Below are positions 48,322-62,873 of a stretch of 64,000 bases of DNA, piece by piece. Numbering within the stretch: the stretch's first letter is position 1; each line of letters begins with the position of its first letter. The stretch is from NCBI GenBank assembly GCA_022702705.1, contig CM040424.1, positions 79,239,452 through 79,303,451 of the forward strand, written 5' to 3'. The stretch comes from Papilionanthe hookeriana x Papilionanthe teres. Lineage: Eukaryota > Streptophyta > Magnoliopsida > Asparagales > Orchidaceae. The position numbers and the translations under genes are program-made. The notes beneath the pieces were generated by a model. That model did not search any database. It was given only the letters and a program-made list of their open reading frames with translations, and was not told the origin of the DNA.

Positions 48322-51300
48322 TGTCGACCTCATTTTCGATGAGGTCTTCTCTTCTTCTTTTAGTGCTTAGGATCTAGCCTTCAGCTTTTCCTTTCGACTA
48401 TCTTAGAGGACTAGAATCGGGACCCACCACCTAGAATTTCAAACCACTTCTTAACTCCCCGCAAACTCCACAAACTTGATCGTAGACCCCTAATCACCTA
48501 GAGGGTTGAAATCAAGTGTGGAAGTTTAAAGGATGAGTTCCTATGGGACTCTTCGGCCTTAGGATCGCCCCAGGCGGCCTCGGCTCCAGTGAGGGGCCGA
48601 CTTACACACACACTACACTCATACACTACACTTCCATACACCTCCTAAAACCACACCTATACCTAACTCGACCTCCCGACTCATGTAAGTGATTCACATG
48701 GATGGTCCTTAACCCCTAAGCCCTCGCTAAGAGGTTAGGAACAACATAGCTGAATGCCTCAAATGAGTCCCTTCATGGCTCATGTGAGCTTGATATGGCT
48801 TCATGGCTCAACCAAAATGATTTTATTCCACTTATATTCACCCAATATTCAATTTTCCAAATTTTCAATTTTTGACCCCCGGGACCCTACACCCGCCAAC
48901 CTACCCAAAGCCCTGAATAGCCCAAATTTCTCAAAAAAAATTCCAAATCACCCAAAATTCTCCAAAATAATTCCCAAACATTTCCACATCACTCAAACTG
49001 ATCATCCATAACCAAAAATACCAAAAATTCCAAAAATACCCCCCAATACCCTCCAAATACCCAAAATACCCCTCTTAGCCAAAAAATCCAAAAATTCAGA
49101 AAATTCCCAGAAAATTCCAGAAAATCCCAAATATTCCCAATTTCATTTTGTTCAACTACACCATGGGCCAATTTTGTCAATTTACCCCACTTTTATCAAA
49201 ACCCCCAATTCGACCCATTTTAACCCAAAGTGAACCCAATGTCAAACCTAACCTACCCAATTGACCCAAATTCTGGTCCAATTCAATTCTAAACTTCAAT
49301 TCAACATCCCCAACACCAATCTAGACCAAATCCAAGCCCAATTTGATTGGCATTTGGATCCAATTTCACTTTGGGCCTTAAAGCCCAATTTGGACCCATG
49401 ACCCAAACTCACCCAATTCAACTCTAATTGACCCCAAATCTTTTCTAAACCTTCCTCAACATCCCCATAAACAAAACACTAACATGATTTGCCCAAGATT
49501 TTGATCCAAACCCCACTCAAATTCAACCCAAAATCAAAAAGCCCATTTTTAACCTAAACCCAAACCTAACCCAAATGAGCCCAAATCCCAAAATCAAAAC
49601 CTAACCAAAGCCAAAACCTCTTTGAAACACTCCCATAAATATTTCCCAACATTAATTTTACATCAATTTCAACTCTAACCCAACTTTGGCCCACCTTAGC
49701 CTCTTTACCAAAAAGGCCCATGTCCAACCCAATTCAAACCCAAATCACCTCAAATTTGTTTCAAATCACTCATGACACATCCATAAGCTAAACCCAACAA
49801 TTATTTGGCCCAAGCCTTTACCAAAATTTCATCCCAAAATCCATTTTAAAATTCAAAAGCCCACTTCCCTAAACCTTCCTAAAAGCCCATTTCCACCAAA
49901 TACAAAAGCCCAAAATTGGCCCTAAAGCCCATATGACATTTCCATTTGCCATCCATTTAATCAAAGCCATTCCCTAAGTTATGATTCCATCATCAAACAA
50001 TTCCAAATCAAGCCCCATACAAATTCACATCAAAATATCAAAATTTTTCTTAAATCCATTTACATGAAATCGACTTCGACTTTTCCCAAGCCAAAGGTGA
50101 GCCATGAAGCCATGCATGAGCCACATGGAAGCCATGAGAGCTTCTTTACATGTCACCATACCATATTGGGTAGGAAGGAGGGCCCCTTTCCTTAATCCCT
50201 AAAGCTCATTAGACCTTAATCATGATTCACCTAAACCTAAATTTAATCCAAATATATTTGGATGGAGACTTCTCCATGCCAAACCAAGTCGATCCCTTTG
50301 ATCCCCCACAAGACCCAAAGCCACCTCGAAGGGTGCACCAAGCCCAAATGGGTGAGTTGACCCATTTAGACCCAAAACTAGCCATGCCCCATTCTACTTT
50401 GGATCAAAGCCTTTACACTCGGCATTTGCCAATCGCTTGCACAAACACCCAACCCCGACCCACCCGACCCCGAGGGTGACCCTCGCCTGCCGGCCACCAC
50501 CCCGCCGCCGGAAAACTCCATGGCCGAGAGGTCCAAGTCAATCCAAGCTTGGAATTCTCACCTGCTGAGCTGCCCCATGCCCAGTGGCCATTGCAACTGT
50601 TCTTCACTTGCCATGAGCAGCTGATCCCAGCCCTCAACTCCCCCTGGGAGGCCCTCCAGCCCTGCCTATTTAAACTCCCCACCTCACGGCCATGAGGAAG
50701 AGCCGAAACAAACCTTAAGGAAACTCGCCAAAATTGTTCCGTACTACTCCCCATACACGCAGCACTTGATCCCCACCGAAATCCCCCGCCATTTCCTCTC
50801 CGCGAGCTCAATTTCGTAGCTGAAATCCAAGCCCAAAACCAGGACACTTCTCCACAAGGATCAATCCTCAAATCGATTGGTCTTACACCTTCACCGGACC
50901 AAGAGAAGGTGTCCACCAAGCAAAAGCCCCATCTCCAGTGCCACCCAGCTTGTTCCGGACTCCAAAGGTTGTGATCGGCCTTGGTGGAAATCACACTTAG
51001 TGCAATTCACCACATCCCTGTGCTTCATCCCTAGCCTCCTGCAGCTCCAACGAACGTGCCGAGCATCTCTGATCGAGGCTTCACCTCTCAGAGCAAAGGT
51101 ATGAACTAATTCTTCATCCCGAGCCTCTGGAGATTCTCCATTTCAAATGCTTTAATTTCAATGCATGATAACCGTATAGATGTGTTCGTCTCTTCAAGAC
51201 GAATCCATAGTAGCATAAGATCATGAAAATCCATCGAGTATCGAGTGAGATATTAGGGATTTAGTGTGAACGGCTCTCGGCGAGGACACTTGGGGACGAT

Positions 51301-54300
51301 GAACGGATGCCGTCCATTTAATACACATGCGGACGGACGGCCAGGATCGCGTCGGATCGAAGACGGAGCGATACAGGCGGGTCCCGGAGCGCCGACGCGG
51401 ATGGCGGCGTCGAATGAGATCGCGACGCGTGTGCCTTCGGAGATGTTAAGGATGACGCGGCGCCGCGTGGATAAGTAGAAAATTAGGGGTATTTTCTATT
51501 TATTTAATTCCCTAAACTTCAAAAATTCATAACTTTGTGTAGGAAAATTGTAAAAATAAAATAAAAATACCCTCTTGCTCGACTGAACGGAGGAGAATAA
51601 TGTGGAAAAGAAATCATTTAATTTCATCAAGTATTTTATTTTTTATAATTTATTTACTCTCTCGCATACATTTAATTCTCCATGCATGTATACAATTCAC
51701 CATGGCATGAGACCATAGGGCTTTTGAAGCCTCCGAATTTGGGAACATTCCCCGAATTTTCCAAAGTCGAGGCCATCCCTATGAAGAGTTATTGATTTTT
51801 CAAATTCATGTCACTGTTTTGAGTATTTTAATTCCAATAAATAGCATGTTGTGAAATAAATTCTAGGAAAATTTGGTGATGTTCCTTATGACCAGATAAC
51901 CCTAGGAAAAATAGGTTTTGAGTTAGTTCATTTTAGACAACCCTAATTGGCTTAAACACTCAAAATAGGTCTCTAATTAATTAGAGTTAACCATAGATCA
52001 AATTGACTTGAAATCAATTCTCCACTGACCTTTAGGATCAGAGGAACCCAGCATAAAAGTTTGAAGTCAATTGGACTTGGTTAGCCCTATTAATTGGGTT
52101 GATTAAGCTCATTTAGTCATTTTAAACTTTAAAAATTCATAACTTTCAAAATACTTTTCAAAAATTCACCAAATTGGTTTTAGAGCCTCTCTGATATCAG
52201 GGGAATTTAAGAAAATTAAAATTTCAATTTTCTAAAAAAGTTGATTTTTAATATTATTTTAATATTTTTAATAATTAAAAAATAATAAAAATCACAAAAA
52301 TAATAAAATTCACCAAAATGTCACATTTTGAATTTTAATCACTTAGGAACAAACCCCATATTTTTCTTAGGCCTATTTGGTGAGATATTAATTTTTAAAG
52401 CCCTAGGGTAATTTTAAAATTAAAAAAAAGTATTTTCTAGCATTTTCACTAAAATAATTGTAATAAATCATACAAAAATCAGAAAATTGCAAAATTTGCT
52501 TCTCTGGTTTCCTTGATATCAGAGAGATTTTTGAAAAACATAAAATTCATTTTTCAACATTTATTTTATTTTTTAAATTAATTAATACTCGAGAAATTAA
52601 AATAATTCTAATAAATAAAATATAATTCAAAAAATCACAGAATTTGGTCCAAGTGGTCCTCTGGTCATTAGGAATGTCCCATAATTTTCCTAAGGACAGA
52701 AACTTTTCCTTGGTCATGTTATTAAATTTTCCTTGGAAATCTCTATTTTCTACCAAAAATAATTATATAAATAAATTAAATACAGAAAAATCACATTTTC
52801 TCCTCTCTTGTCTTTATTGACATATGAGTGAAGTCACATAAAAATTTCAAGTTCATTTGAGCTCAATTTAGTGAGTTATGAAATTATTAGGCTTGAAGGG
52901 CAAAATGTTAATTAAAATCTTAACCCTTTAATTAAAACTTTAGGTTTAATAAAAAATTAACAAGTAAAATATCTGATCCTAATCTGATTTGGATGATTGA
53001 AATTTAAATAATTGAAGGGTAGAAACCCATTAAGCAATTTAAAATGATTAAACTTTAATTAAATAATTGATTAAATTTGGAAGAATAATAAAATTGGAAT
53101 TATTAAAATAGGGATATTATTAGGAAGAGATTCATTCTTTAATTTAAAAATCCCTAAATTAATCATTTCATTAATGTTTAATTCCTAATTAAAATGATAA
53201 TTCAAATTTAAAACATTGAAAGACTTAATCATTAAACTAAAATTAAATAATCGAACTCTTTAATTAAAATTAAAATGAATTAAATTAAATTAAATTAAAT
53301 TAAAAATTAAATTAAATTAAATTAAATCAAATTAAAAGTTAAATTAAAAATTAAATCAAATTAAAAATTAAATTAAAAAAAATTAAATTAAATTAAGAAT
53401 TAAATTAAATAAAATTAAATTAAAAAATTAAATTAAATTAAATAAATTAAATTAAATTAAATTAAATTAAATCAAATTAAATTAAAAATTAAACTAAATC
53501 AAATTAATTTAATGAAACATCAAACCAAACTAAATTGAATTAAATTAAATCAAATTAAAAATTAAATTAAAAAAAAATTTAAATTAAATTAAGTTGAATT
53601 AAATAACATCACATAAGACATAAAGAACTCAAAAATAAATCTAAAATGACTTGAACACTATTCCAAACTTAAATCATTAATTTGAACTTAAATTTGAATC
53701 ACAAATCATTAAATATCATTTTGCCCTTAGGAGCTTTTACTATCAGTAACTCCTAAATGGAGTATTAAATGAAATGTTACTTCACTTATAAGACATTCAA
53801 ATGTCCTAGTTCACCGAGCAAGTTAACAAAACTTGAAAACCTCTGACGATCGATTCATTTACATAATTAAATTCTCTTGGACTTAAAACAATCCTAGACA
53901 TATTGAAAAGATGTTTAGGATTCTTCTTAAGCACTTCCTCAATATGATAGGATATTTATAAGAACAATTGAACTTAATTGTTCTTTGATGAAGAAAATCG
54001 TCTTCAAACCAAAAACACAAGGAACCTAGACGTCATAGGAGATGACTAGCTATAGGATTAGGAATTTGGTAGAAAACCATAACCCTTACCTTAGCTTTAC
54101 CTAGGAACTTGCTTAAATATTCTAACCGTGTTTTAAGTGCAGCTTGGATGACGGGAAGACCCTCCATGTACGCTTTTATTTTATTGTGATTTACTTTACG
54201 GCAATTTATTTAATCGCATCGCACTTACTTTTCTTGCATGATAAACAATAGTTGCATGAAAACCTACACCTTTAGGACGTAAACCAAAACCGAAACCCAT

Positions 54301-55704
54301 AACTAAATTAAAAGACACTACAAGATAAAATTCACCTCCACAACATTTCAAAATATAAGACAACTCAAAATTTAATCACAAACAGAACACGAAACTACAA
54401 TTACAACTAAATTAAAACTTCTCATTGAATGATCGGGAATACCTCGGATGATGTAACCCACGTGTTGCTAACGGGATTTCCCACGGTCTAAATGAAAGTG
54501 CGGAACTCATTTAGTTGAGTTTAGCAAATTCATCTGGACTAAGTGAATTCGATGAAAATAACGGTGTCGGGATGACGGAACCGCGGGATCTTAATCGGTT
54601 CGTTTAATCAACTTTAAGATCTCGTTTTAATTAAAATGTTAAAAACACATGGAAATTAAGACTTTTCTTAAACCAAACACTTCTCTCATCTCCCGATTTA
54701 TGACTTCTAAAACTAAACCTCTGCAACAACAAGGAGCTCGGAGCATGGTGGGCAAGACGGCCATCATCGTCGCAAGAAACTCGAACCCACTTCAGCAAAA
54801 CTTTCCTAGAATTAAACAACAAAGCCATAGGACTTCGAGGTAGTTTGCCCAGTGCAACGTAAATCCTCAACTCTTCGTTAGGCATTTGCATCGCAAATTA
54901 AGCCCTAACCGGTCTTAGGACTCCGAGGTAGTCGTCCGATACGATATAAACCCTCATATCTTCCAGGCTATTTGTATGATTTTATCATACGAATATAAGT
55001 CCTAATTAATTAAAATCGGCAGGATCAAAATACTAAATAAACATTAGGACCTTCCTAAATTCAAGCCAAACAATAGGATAGTCGGAGATTATCGAAGTTC
55101 ACTTCGAATCCATAATTTCTCCTACTTTTCTTCCTTTGAATTCCCAAAATAAAATGTTCCAAACTCGATCCATTCCCTATCGAGATTCAAAAATTCAATT
55201 CTTCGAAAACTTAAACTTTGAAATTCTTGAGAGCGAATTATCGGTTATTATCGAGAGTTTTCTTAGGTGATTCCCGTCACCTAAGATGTAATTAACTATA
55301 GTGGGCTTGCCCTTATAGGAATTTTAAAGAACCTGTGTAATATAAACCCTGTTTGATGTTTTCATATTAAGCAGGGGAATTTGTCGGCTTATAAAATTGG
55401 TTCGCAGACCAAACGGATGTCACAAATCTTCTAGTTTATTTAACCGAGCCCCATCATCAAGCAGTGTGTCTATCCTTAGGGATAGATACATGGTTTGTGA
55501 TGCGGTGCTCGTTTATATAAACTATTTGGGATGTGAGATCGGTTTGATTTCATATCTTAAAATTTTCAAATTTAAAATTATTTTCAAAATCAAATACTAC
55601 TTTCTAAATTATATCTATATTTAAATTAAATTAAAATTCGCCGACAACTTCTGTAGGCGACCCCTTTTAAAAAATAAAACACATAACCTAAAAATATGCC
55701 GACA
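48322..55704 (+). repeat. 3' LTR (7,383 bp) of the Tat/Ogre element
   Basis: Starts TGTCGACCTC and ends ATGCCGACA, followed by the target duplication AGGGG. It is colinear with the 5' LTR from end to end, with scattered small differences, many at CAG/CTG triplets. The sequence just before it (ATCGGGGGTCCATT) is only weakly purine-rich, so the polypurine tract is not well defined. Confidence 0.93.
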
Positions 55705-56940
55705 AGGGGAAGGAGTGCTTTTGGGTTAATCATGGGTTTTGTTCATGTAGGAGGGTTAGGCTCACTCCCAAGGTGGCTTGGGCTGAAGAGGCTCAACTTG
55801 ATTGTTGTAGTCAAGTCCCCATCAAGTGAATTTAGATTAATTTTAGGTTTAGGTGAGTCAAAGTTATGGTTAAACAATCTTTTCGGGATCTTGAAAGAGG
55901 CTCCTCCTTTTCTTATTTTTGGCATGATGGCTCACATGTGGTCCATGCATGGCTTCATGGCTTCCATGTGGCTTCGATGAAGCCACATGTCTTGCTCATA
56001 GCTCTAGCATGACCTACATGGCATGCATTAAATAGGGATGAGAAATAAATCTTAAAATGATTTCCATAAAGTTTGCTTTGGTTTAATTAATCATGAAATG
56101 TTGGACCTTAGGTTTGATTAAATTATGATGAGGGGAGGGATTGATTTTGTCATGTGAGCCTTTTCATTTTATTTGAATTTTAATTTTGGGCTTCATTAAT
56201 GTGCTTTTAAAATTTATCATGAAGAATTGAATTTAGGTTAGAAATTAGGCATGATGGAATTTTTAAAATTGATCATAATGGTTGGGCTTGATTTTGAAAT
56301 TATCATGATAAGATTTGGGGCATATGCTTGGTGAAATTTGATTTGAATTATGGGTTTAATTTTGGTGGAAATTAGATTTAGGGTTGTCTTGGATTTGAAT
56401 TTGGGTAGTTTTGATTTGAGCTTGAATTTTAGTGGAGTTGGGTTTATCTTTGGAATTGAGTCGACTTGGAGTGAATTTAGTGAAAATTGGGGGCAATTTT
56501 GGAATTTTATTGAAAATTAGATACCTTAATATTTTGGGCAATTTGGGGGATTTTGGTCAATTTTAAGAAATTTAGGAAATTTTGGGGCAATTGGGTAATT
56601 TAGAGGTGTTTTAAATGATTTTGGTGGAAAATTGAGTATTTAGAAAATTTTAGGTATTTTTGGAAATTTAGGGGCCAAGTCATCCCAGGTCATCCTAATG
56701 CCTCATGATCCTATGGGAGCTCATTTTTTAGTCTTTACATGTTGGTCTTAACCAACTCAACCAAATGTTAAGGGTTTGAGACTGCCCATGTATGACTTCT
56801 CAAAAAAGCTTGGAAGTGGTTTTAGTTTCTAAGTGAGGTGGGTTCTGCCACTACTCTTCTAGGACAGTTAACAGAGAAGTCCTATGGCTAGATCATAAAT
56901 TCTAAGAAAAAAATTAGACCTCACAAAAAATGATGTCAAC
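55705..56940 (-). mobile_element. Inverted, diverged relative of the Tat/Ogre LTR (fragment)
   Basis: Read on the minus strand from 56940, the sequence runs GTTGACATCATTTTTTGTGA, then GATCTAGCC, AGAACCCACC and AAACCACTTCC. These are in the same order as the first 200 bp of the giant element's LTR (GTTGACCTCATTTTTGATGA, GATCTAGCC, GGACCCACCACC, AAACCACTTC). Then come CCAAAA/CCCAAA-rich sequence and, near 55990-55705, blocks like AAGCCATGAAGCCATGCATG that occur in the LTR at 29790. It is clearly older and internally shortened. The giant element inserted beside or into it. Confidence 0.65.
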
Positions 56941-59900
56941 GTGAAGACATTTAAAAGAGTTTCAAGATACCCAGTAAAGGTTACATGGATCAAGAGAAGT
57001 CAAGATTCACATGAAACTCATTAGCTATAAGTTACGAAGTCCTCTCATTGGATGGTTTGTTGCTAAGTAATCAAATATAAACATAGTGCTAACTGTCTCA
57101 GTTTGTCACATTTTTATAACTAACTCATGATTATTTATAATTGACCACTTTTTTTATAAAGTGTTCTTTTGAAAATGTTCAAAACTAATATTTTCCCTTT
57201 TTAAATAAGAGAGATATCATAGGTTTGTTAAAGCATGATCTTAGGGATTAGCATGGGAAATGCATAGATGCATGTCTGAGAAAAGAGATCGAGAAAGAAA
57301 TATTTTCTTCAGTACTTGAAAAGAGATCGAGAAAGAAATATTTTCTTCAGTACTTGCATTACTCCATTTATTAAATGAAAGATAAATATCTTGCTTTCAA
57401 ATAAGAAATTATATCAACCCTTATTTTCAAAGACATCAAATTACATGCATATTTTGTTAGATGAAGAATGATTTCAAATCAAGTTCACACCTCAACACGA
57501 TAGAAACATTAAGGGCACTAAATGTTCTTGCGTATTAGTAAAAATAATTATAATAAAATTATAAATAATAATTAAACTTGTGAATTTTGAAAAAAATAAA
57601 AACAATTCATGTTCTATTTAGGAAGGATCATTTCAATTGCATAGTACTTGATGTGCTTAATTTAATCGATTAACCTATCAAATATAATCCAAAGTAGCAT
57701 CTCAATATATTAATCCCAATCCAACATAAACCAATAAAATTTATTTTAGATCATAATTGAGGATTTAATGAACACTGTTGAATAAATTGAACTACTAGAA
57801 CTATAATAGCCTAGTATAATAGTATAAATGCCATATTGATCTTTTAATATCACCATCATTCGACATTTTCATTGTAAGTAGTTATGTATGAAATATTGAG
57901 GATAAGTTTTGTGAATTTATGCACCATTTTTATATTTATCATGGGGTGTGAGATGCAGTCTGTACAAAAATTTGACTTTATATGCCCTATAATAGAAAAA
58001 TTACATAAATATGCTCTCCTTTTTATTTTATCAGAAAATATGCCTGAATATTAATTTGAAGCAAAATATTATTTCATTTAATGATGGGGTGCCTATTTAG
58101 AGCCTATCATAATTAACATTAATTTGAAAAATATTTAAATAAAAATTAAATATGATTTGAACAATTTTCCACAAAGGTTTGCATATGGTATGAAGAAGAA
58201 TTGAATAAGGTTTAAATAGGGATTAAATAAAGTTGGAACATTATCAATTAAGCTTTTGTGAAAATTTTGAATAAGGTTTACATAGGGATTAAGTAAAATT
58301 TAATAAAGATATATAACAAAAATCTATGAAAAAACATATTATACTGAACATATATAACAAATATTTATAACATTATAAACTAAAACATAGGAGATAATAG
58401 TCATAACACAAGAGATTATAATTCAAGAATAACATAACACCCATAAGATAATAGAGTATGATTCAAGAGATAACAAACCATCAATAACATCAAAGATATA
58501 AATTGGGAAATAATTAAAAGCATCTCTACAAAATTTTATGGAATTAGTTTTAACTTTTAGAAGAAATGTAATTTTACTTATTTGATTCGTGACATTGTCA
58601 TTAAAAAAACAAAAATTAATATCACATTCAAACAAGATCCATAAAATTTAATACTTGCTATAAACTTATACAATTAAAAACATGAATGTGTAATTTCTTT
58701 AAGAAAATTATCTAACTATTCTTGTGAAGGAAGACATGAGAGTAAATATGTCTACTAGTATAAAAAACTTGTTAGAAAAGCTCATCTTTAGAATGATCTT
58801 CATAGCTGTTAAACATTAGCTTGTGCAAATTTTAAAAATAGAAAATATTTGTCATTACATGTAATTTAAACACGATGAACTTTTTAGTATCTAATTGTTA
58901 ACATTTTTCTCTATTACATCCTCAAAATTATATGTGACTTAGACAACATCGTATTTTTCTATAAAAATATCGCTACCCATTACAACATAAAGATAACATC
59001 AATAAAGAACCTATATTACAACTTAAAAAGAGAAAAATAACATAAGAAATATATAAATCCTATTTTTATAGAATTCACAGTAGAACAATAATGGAAGAAA
59101 GCCACCAAGCTTTATATTTCATTGCATATTAATAATATCTTACATTGTTCAACTATTATAATTTACTAATGCAACTCACTGCATATTTATATGAACTATG
59201 GTATATATTATTACATAATCGTATGAAGTTGAATAAAAAAATTTTTAAGATCTTCATGATTTGAAAACATACTTGATATTCATCTTGCTTAATTGATTTT
59301 GTATTCATTATACTCTAAAAATTTTTCTCATTGCATTGAAACCTTAATGAAAGGTGAAGAGAGATGATTAAATATCCCCTGCTTGATTCCAGATTTAAAT
59401 TTGTGACCATCCGTTGTTAGAACATGATAAATTTCAATAATTATTTGTATGATGATCAATATATTTTCTAATTGCTCCACCTTAAGTTGAATATATATAG
59501 CATATCATTTTTCCGAAAATGAAAATTTTTTCCATATTTAAATAATTAATTAAATAATTTTTTTTTAAACTTAATGGACATTCATAATGGTAATTAACTT
59601 CTTCCAAAATGTTAATAGCAATATAATAATTTCCAAAATAGAAAACTTTACAAAGATTGATGATAATTGTATTGTTTCCATAAACAGATAGCAAGGATAA
59701 TACATATCATATATTTTTCATATTTGAATCATGATACTAATTCCTTCTAGAACAATGATTTCATTTGAAAGATGATTAAAAGTCTTACTAAACTAATAAA
59801 TATGCTTCATTCCTATGAATATTTGTTTTTTCATTATTTATTATTCTGTCGTAGATTATATCACATTAAAAAAAAATCCACCCTCTAAGTTAAAATATTT

Positions 59901-61036
59901 TTCATCCGTTGATGTTATTGTGCTCATACTGTTGGAAATTTCTTCATTTTAGCTTTTTTAGATCTCTCTTCTCCAACTCTCTCTATTCTGAAGGAGATAG
60001 AGCGAGAGAAGAAAATAAATAAGATTTTAAAAAATACTATAAAACAACAATAGAATGGATACAAATTTGTCCTGTAAAATAATTCTCAGAGCATAAACCA
60101 AGAAGAACGATCCAAAGTAAATTAGATCTTATTCATCCCAAAAAATATATAAGAAATGATTTACAAGAATACTTAAATGTAAATTCAAAGCAAAATCAAG
60201 CTTATTTTATTCTAGGTTCAAAGAGAACTCCCACGATAATGAATCATTGTGGTCAATTACATTCAGGGAGATACCCAAAAAGACTCAAGAAAAGGTATTG
60301 TGTTTGCTTTTGTAAATAACCTTAACAACAAGGTGCCACAAAGGATTTAGACATTGCAGTAATCTCCTACTGTCAAAAAAGAAAGTAAGCTATTGGGTAG
60401 ATGGTGAAGTATCATAAACTGATAGATATTTTGTCTCCCAACAAAAGAGGGCATACGAAATGACTACTAAAGATTTGATAAGGTGTACAAAGGGACAAAA
60501 GTGAGTGTCAATACGTAGGTAAAGAAATCCAAAATGGGTAGATATAGCATGTTCAAGATTCTATGGATTGGTCATCCTCAAATATTTAGAACTTAAGTCT
60601 GAGTCGTCGAGTTAGTCGACCCAACACGACGATGAATTATCTATCAACAAGATATGTGTTGCATCGTCCAAAGTAATTTAATAAGCATAAAGTCACTGGA
60701 AAGAGATGTTTGTGCTCTTATGTCTCTATATGGACAAAAAGATAAGAGTAAAAATTATACTTGTCAAGGGTGTGATAACAAAGCCTAAGGAGTAGAATGT
60801 AATGAATGACTTGGCTAGAAAGCCAAATCAGCCCACAAATAACTTACACTCATATCTGAGTCAAAAAAGCATCTAACATCCTAAGCACACTAGGCAATCA
60901 TTGTAGTGAGAAAAGCTTATGTTGGGCCAATCATATTGGAAAAACAATGATACGCCTCCTCGGTATATATAATATGAATGCAGTTACCCAAGATCCTTAA
61001 ATATGGTGGCTTCATTAATATGATCAAGGATATGGA
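56941..61036. other. AT-rich intergenic DNA without recognisable genes
   Basis: Four kilobases with high AT content and only short open frames on either strand, none with a family I know. A perfect 38-bp tandem duplication lies at 57281-57356. From about 60250 the composition becomes less AT-rich and could be retroelement debris, but I could not identify a domain. Confidence 0.4.
57281..57356. repeat. Perfect 38-bp tandem duplication
   Basis: Two identical head-to-tail 38-bp units (57281-57318 and 57319-57356), beginning AAAAGAGATCGAG and ending TTCAGTACTTG. Confidence 0.95.
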
Positions 61037-62867
61037 TGATCAACCTAAAAATGTACTAATTTTTATGCTAAATTTTATAATGATATTGCACTTTAAAGGT
61101 ATTTTTTCTTGTGTTTTTGGTTGTAGGTACATCAAATTGAAGAATTTGGAGTGATTGAAGCAAATGAAACAAAAATGGACCAAAATGGTTCATACCGGAG
61201 CAAAACAGGTCATACCGGAGCAAAACGGGTCAAACTGGACACTTTTATACCTGTGTCTGGAGCCTAGGCACCACCAGTTGTTGCATAGATGCCAGGAAGT
61301 GGTGCCTATACGCCAGAAATTGGCGCACAGGCGCCTGTGACAGTGTTTGGCATAACTTCTAGAAGAAACGTCGAGTTTGGACGATTTTTCAAGCGTTGTG
61401 AAGTGTGTCTCTTAGGGAATTCATTGGGAATGATAAAATAAACTTTCTAGAAGATTTTGGGCCAATTAGGATGAGTTATTATGGAAGATACGTGTCTCTT
61501 GGAGTGAAAAGACACTTAAGACACCCTTTGGAAGATTCATTGAATGTGGACTCTTTTTGAAGAGACGCTTAAGCATCTCTTGGAAAATTATAAAAATACA
61601 CTTGAACTCTTGGAGAAGAGGATAATTAGGAGGAGAAGATTAAAAAGGAGAAGAAGACTTGGAGAAGAAGTGAAAGCTTGGGCAGGAGCCCAAGTGGGGC
61701 GACAAGGTGAGAGAGAAAGAGAGAGTGTGAGAGACTTTTTTCTTTTCTTTTCACTTTGTTCTTGGAGAGGATTACAAAGAGATTGCTTTTTCTATACAAG
61801 GAGAGTTTGATTTCCATCAAAGATAAGTATTTCCATTGTATTTTGGTTTGAATTTGGTATGTTGTTTGTATGGATTCAAAGTGTTGTTCAATAAAAAGTT
61901 ATTGTTTCTCCATTTGTAGTGAGTAGTTTTCTTTACTCTTCCCTCTTACATTGAATTAGTATGCATGTGTAGGATATAGAATCGAGTAGAATTAGAATAT
62001 ATTGTGATGATTTTACTTTGATCTTCATTTACACTTAAACTTGATCAACTTGCATGTTAAAATATGTTGTGAGAACATGTAAGAACTAATGCAGTATTGT
62101 CTCTGTCAACTATTGGTAAAAATCACATGAGATTATATGGGTGAGAATGTAGTCCATATGGTTGAGTGCAAATAAATAGGGAGATATGCATATTTAAGAA
62201 GTGTAGAATTAGAAGACTTTAGGGTGACAGACTAAAGCCCCTAATTTGGTTTGATGTGAAAAGTTTCCCCAGTTGAAGGGAGAAAAAAGAACTCTAGAGT
62301 GAGAGCTAGTATCTTCCCTGCCTAACCCATCTACAAAATTTCAAATCATCAAATTAACATATGTTCTTTATAGAACCAAGTAAGGGTAAAGAGTATAATT
62401 GCTCCTATTTATCATAATCTCTCTCTCTACTTGTTATACTTTTACACATGCAACTAATTTCATTGTATGAGAAAGAGTATTTTTAATATATATAAATCCT
62501 ACTTTCTTATTTTCACTAAGTACTTTAGTTTAGGAGTAGAAGTAGTATTGAAGTGATAAATGTAGGATTAAATTAAACCAAACATTTATCGACCTTCCAA
62601 GCTAGGTCATGTTATTGTAGACTAAAACTTCTCTTGAGAACTGTCGTGATTAACCGCGATCTCCGTGGGATCGATATTCGGGGCTTAATCAGAAAACCCT
62701 ATGTTACTTGATAATGATACGTATACTTGCATAAAATCCCTACTATTTAAAGATATAATTGAAACCTTACTTTGCTTTGGGGTCAAGTTTTTGGTGTTGT
62801 TGTAAAGAAAGAAATTTAAACAAAAGAATTAAAGGATTAAACTCACGTATATTGTAAGTCGGGATCA
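61037..62867 (+). mobile_element. 5' LTR of an Athila-like Ty3/gypsy element
   Basis: Starts TGATCAACCTAAAAATGTAC and ends GGGATCA just before a primer-binding site, 1,831 bp. The start, a following ATTGCACTTTAAAGG block and a GGCGCACAGGCGCC motif at 61322 parallel the minus-strand solo LTR at 26268-27907. ATCTCCGTGGGATCGA at 62660 is the kind of motif found near the 3' end of Athila LTRs. The remainder of the element lies beyond the window. Confidence 0.7.
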
Positions 62868-62873
62868 AGTTTT

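Larger units (their letters stand above)
27999..55704 (+). mobile_element. Giant Ty3/gypsy LTR retrotransposon, Tat/Ogre type
   Basis: 27,706 bp bounded by a perfect 5-bp target duplication AGGGG (27994-27998 and 55705-55709). The LTRs are 27999-35396 and 48322-55704 (7.4 kb each, TG...CA). The interior (12.9 kb) carries, in order, a tRNA-Arg-type PBS, an ORF1-like region, gag, protease, an Arg/Gly-rich linker, RT, RNase H, a second (archaeal-type) RNase H, integrase, an unrecognised coding region and a tandem-repeat array. Very long LTRs, an extra ORF before gag, dual RNase H and 3' tandem repeats together define the Tat/Ogre group by family knowledge. The LTRs are visually very similar, suggesting recent insertion, yet every coding region is broken by small indels and substitutions (see findings). 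As sequenced it cannot encode its proteins. Confidence 0.93.

Noticed and set aside
50413..50994. Long minus-strand open frame (193 codons) and similar frames at 30065-30656 in the GC-rich LTR block
   Set aside because: The matching block of the other LTR is broken in that frame; no domain; GC-rich composition makes long chance frames.
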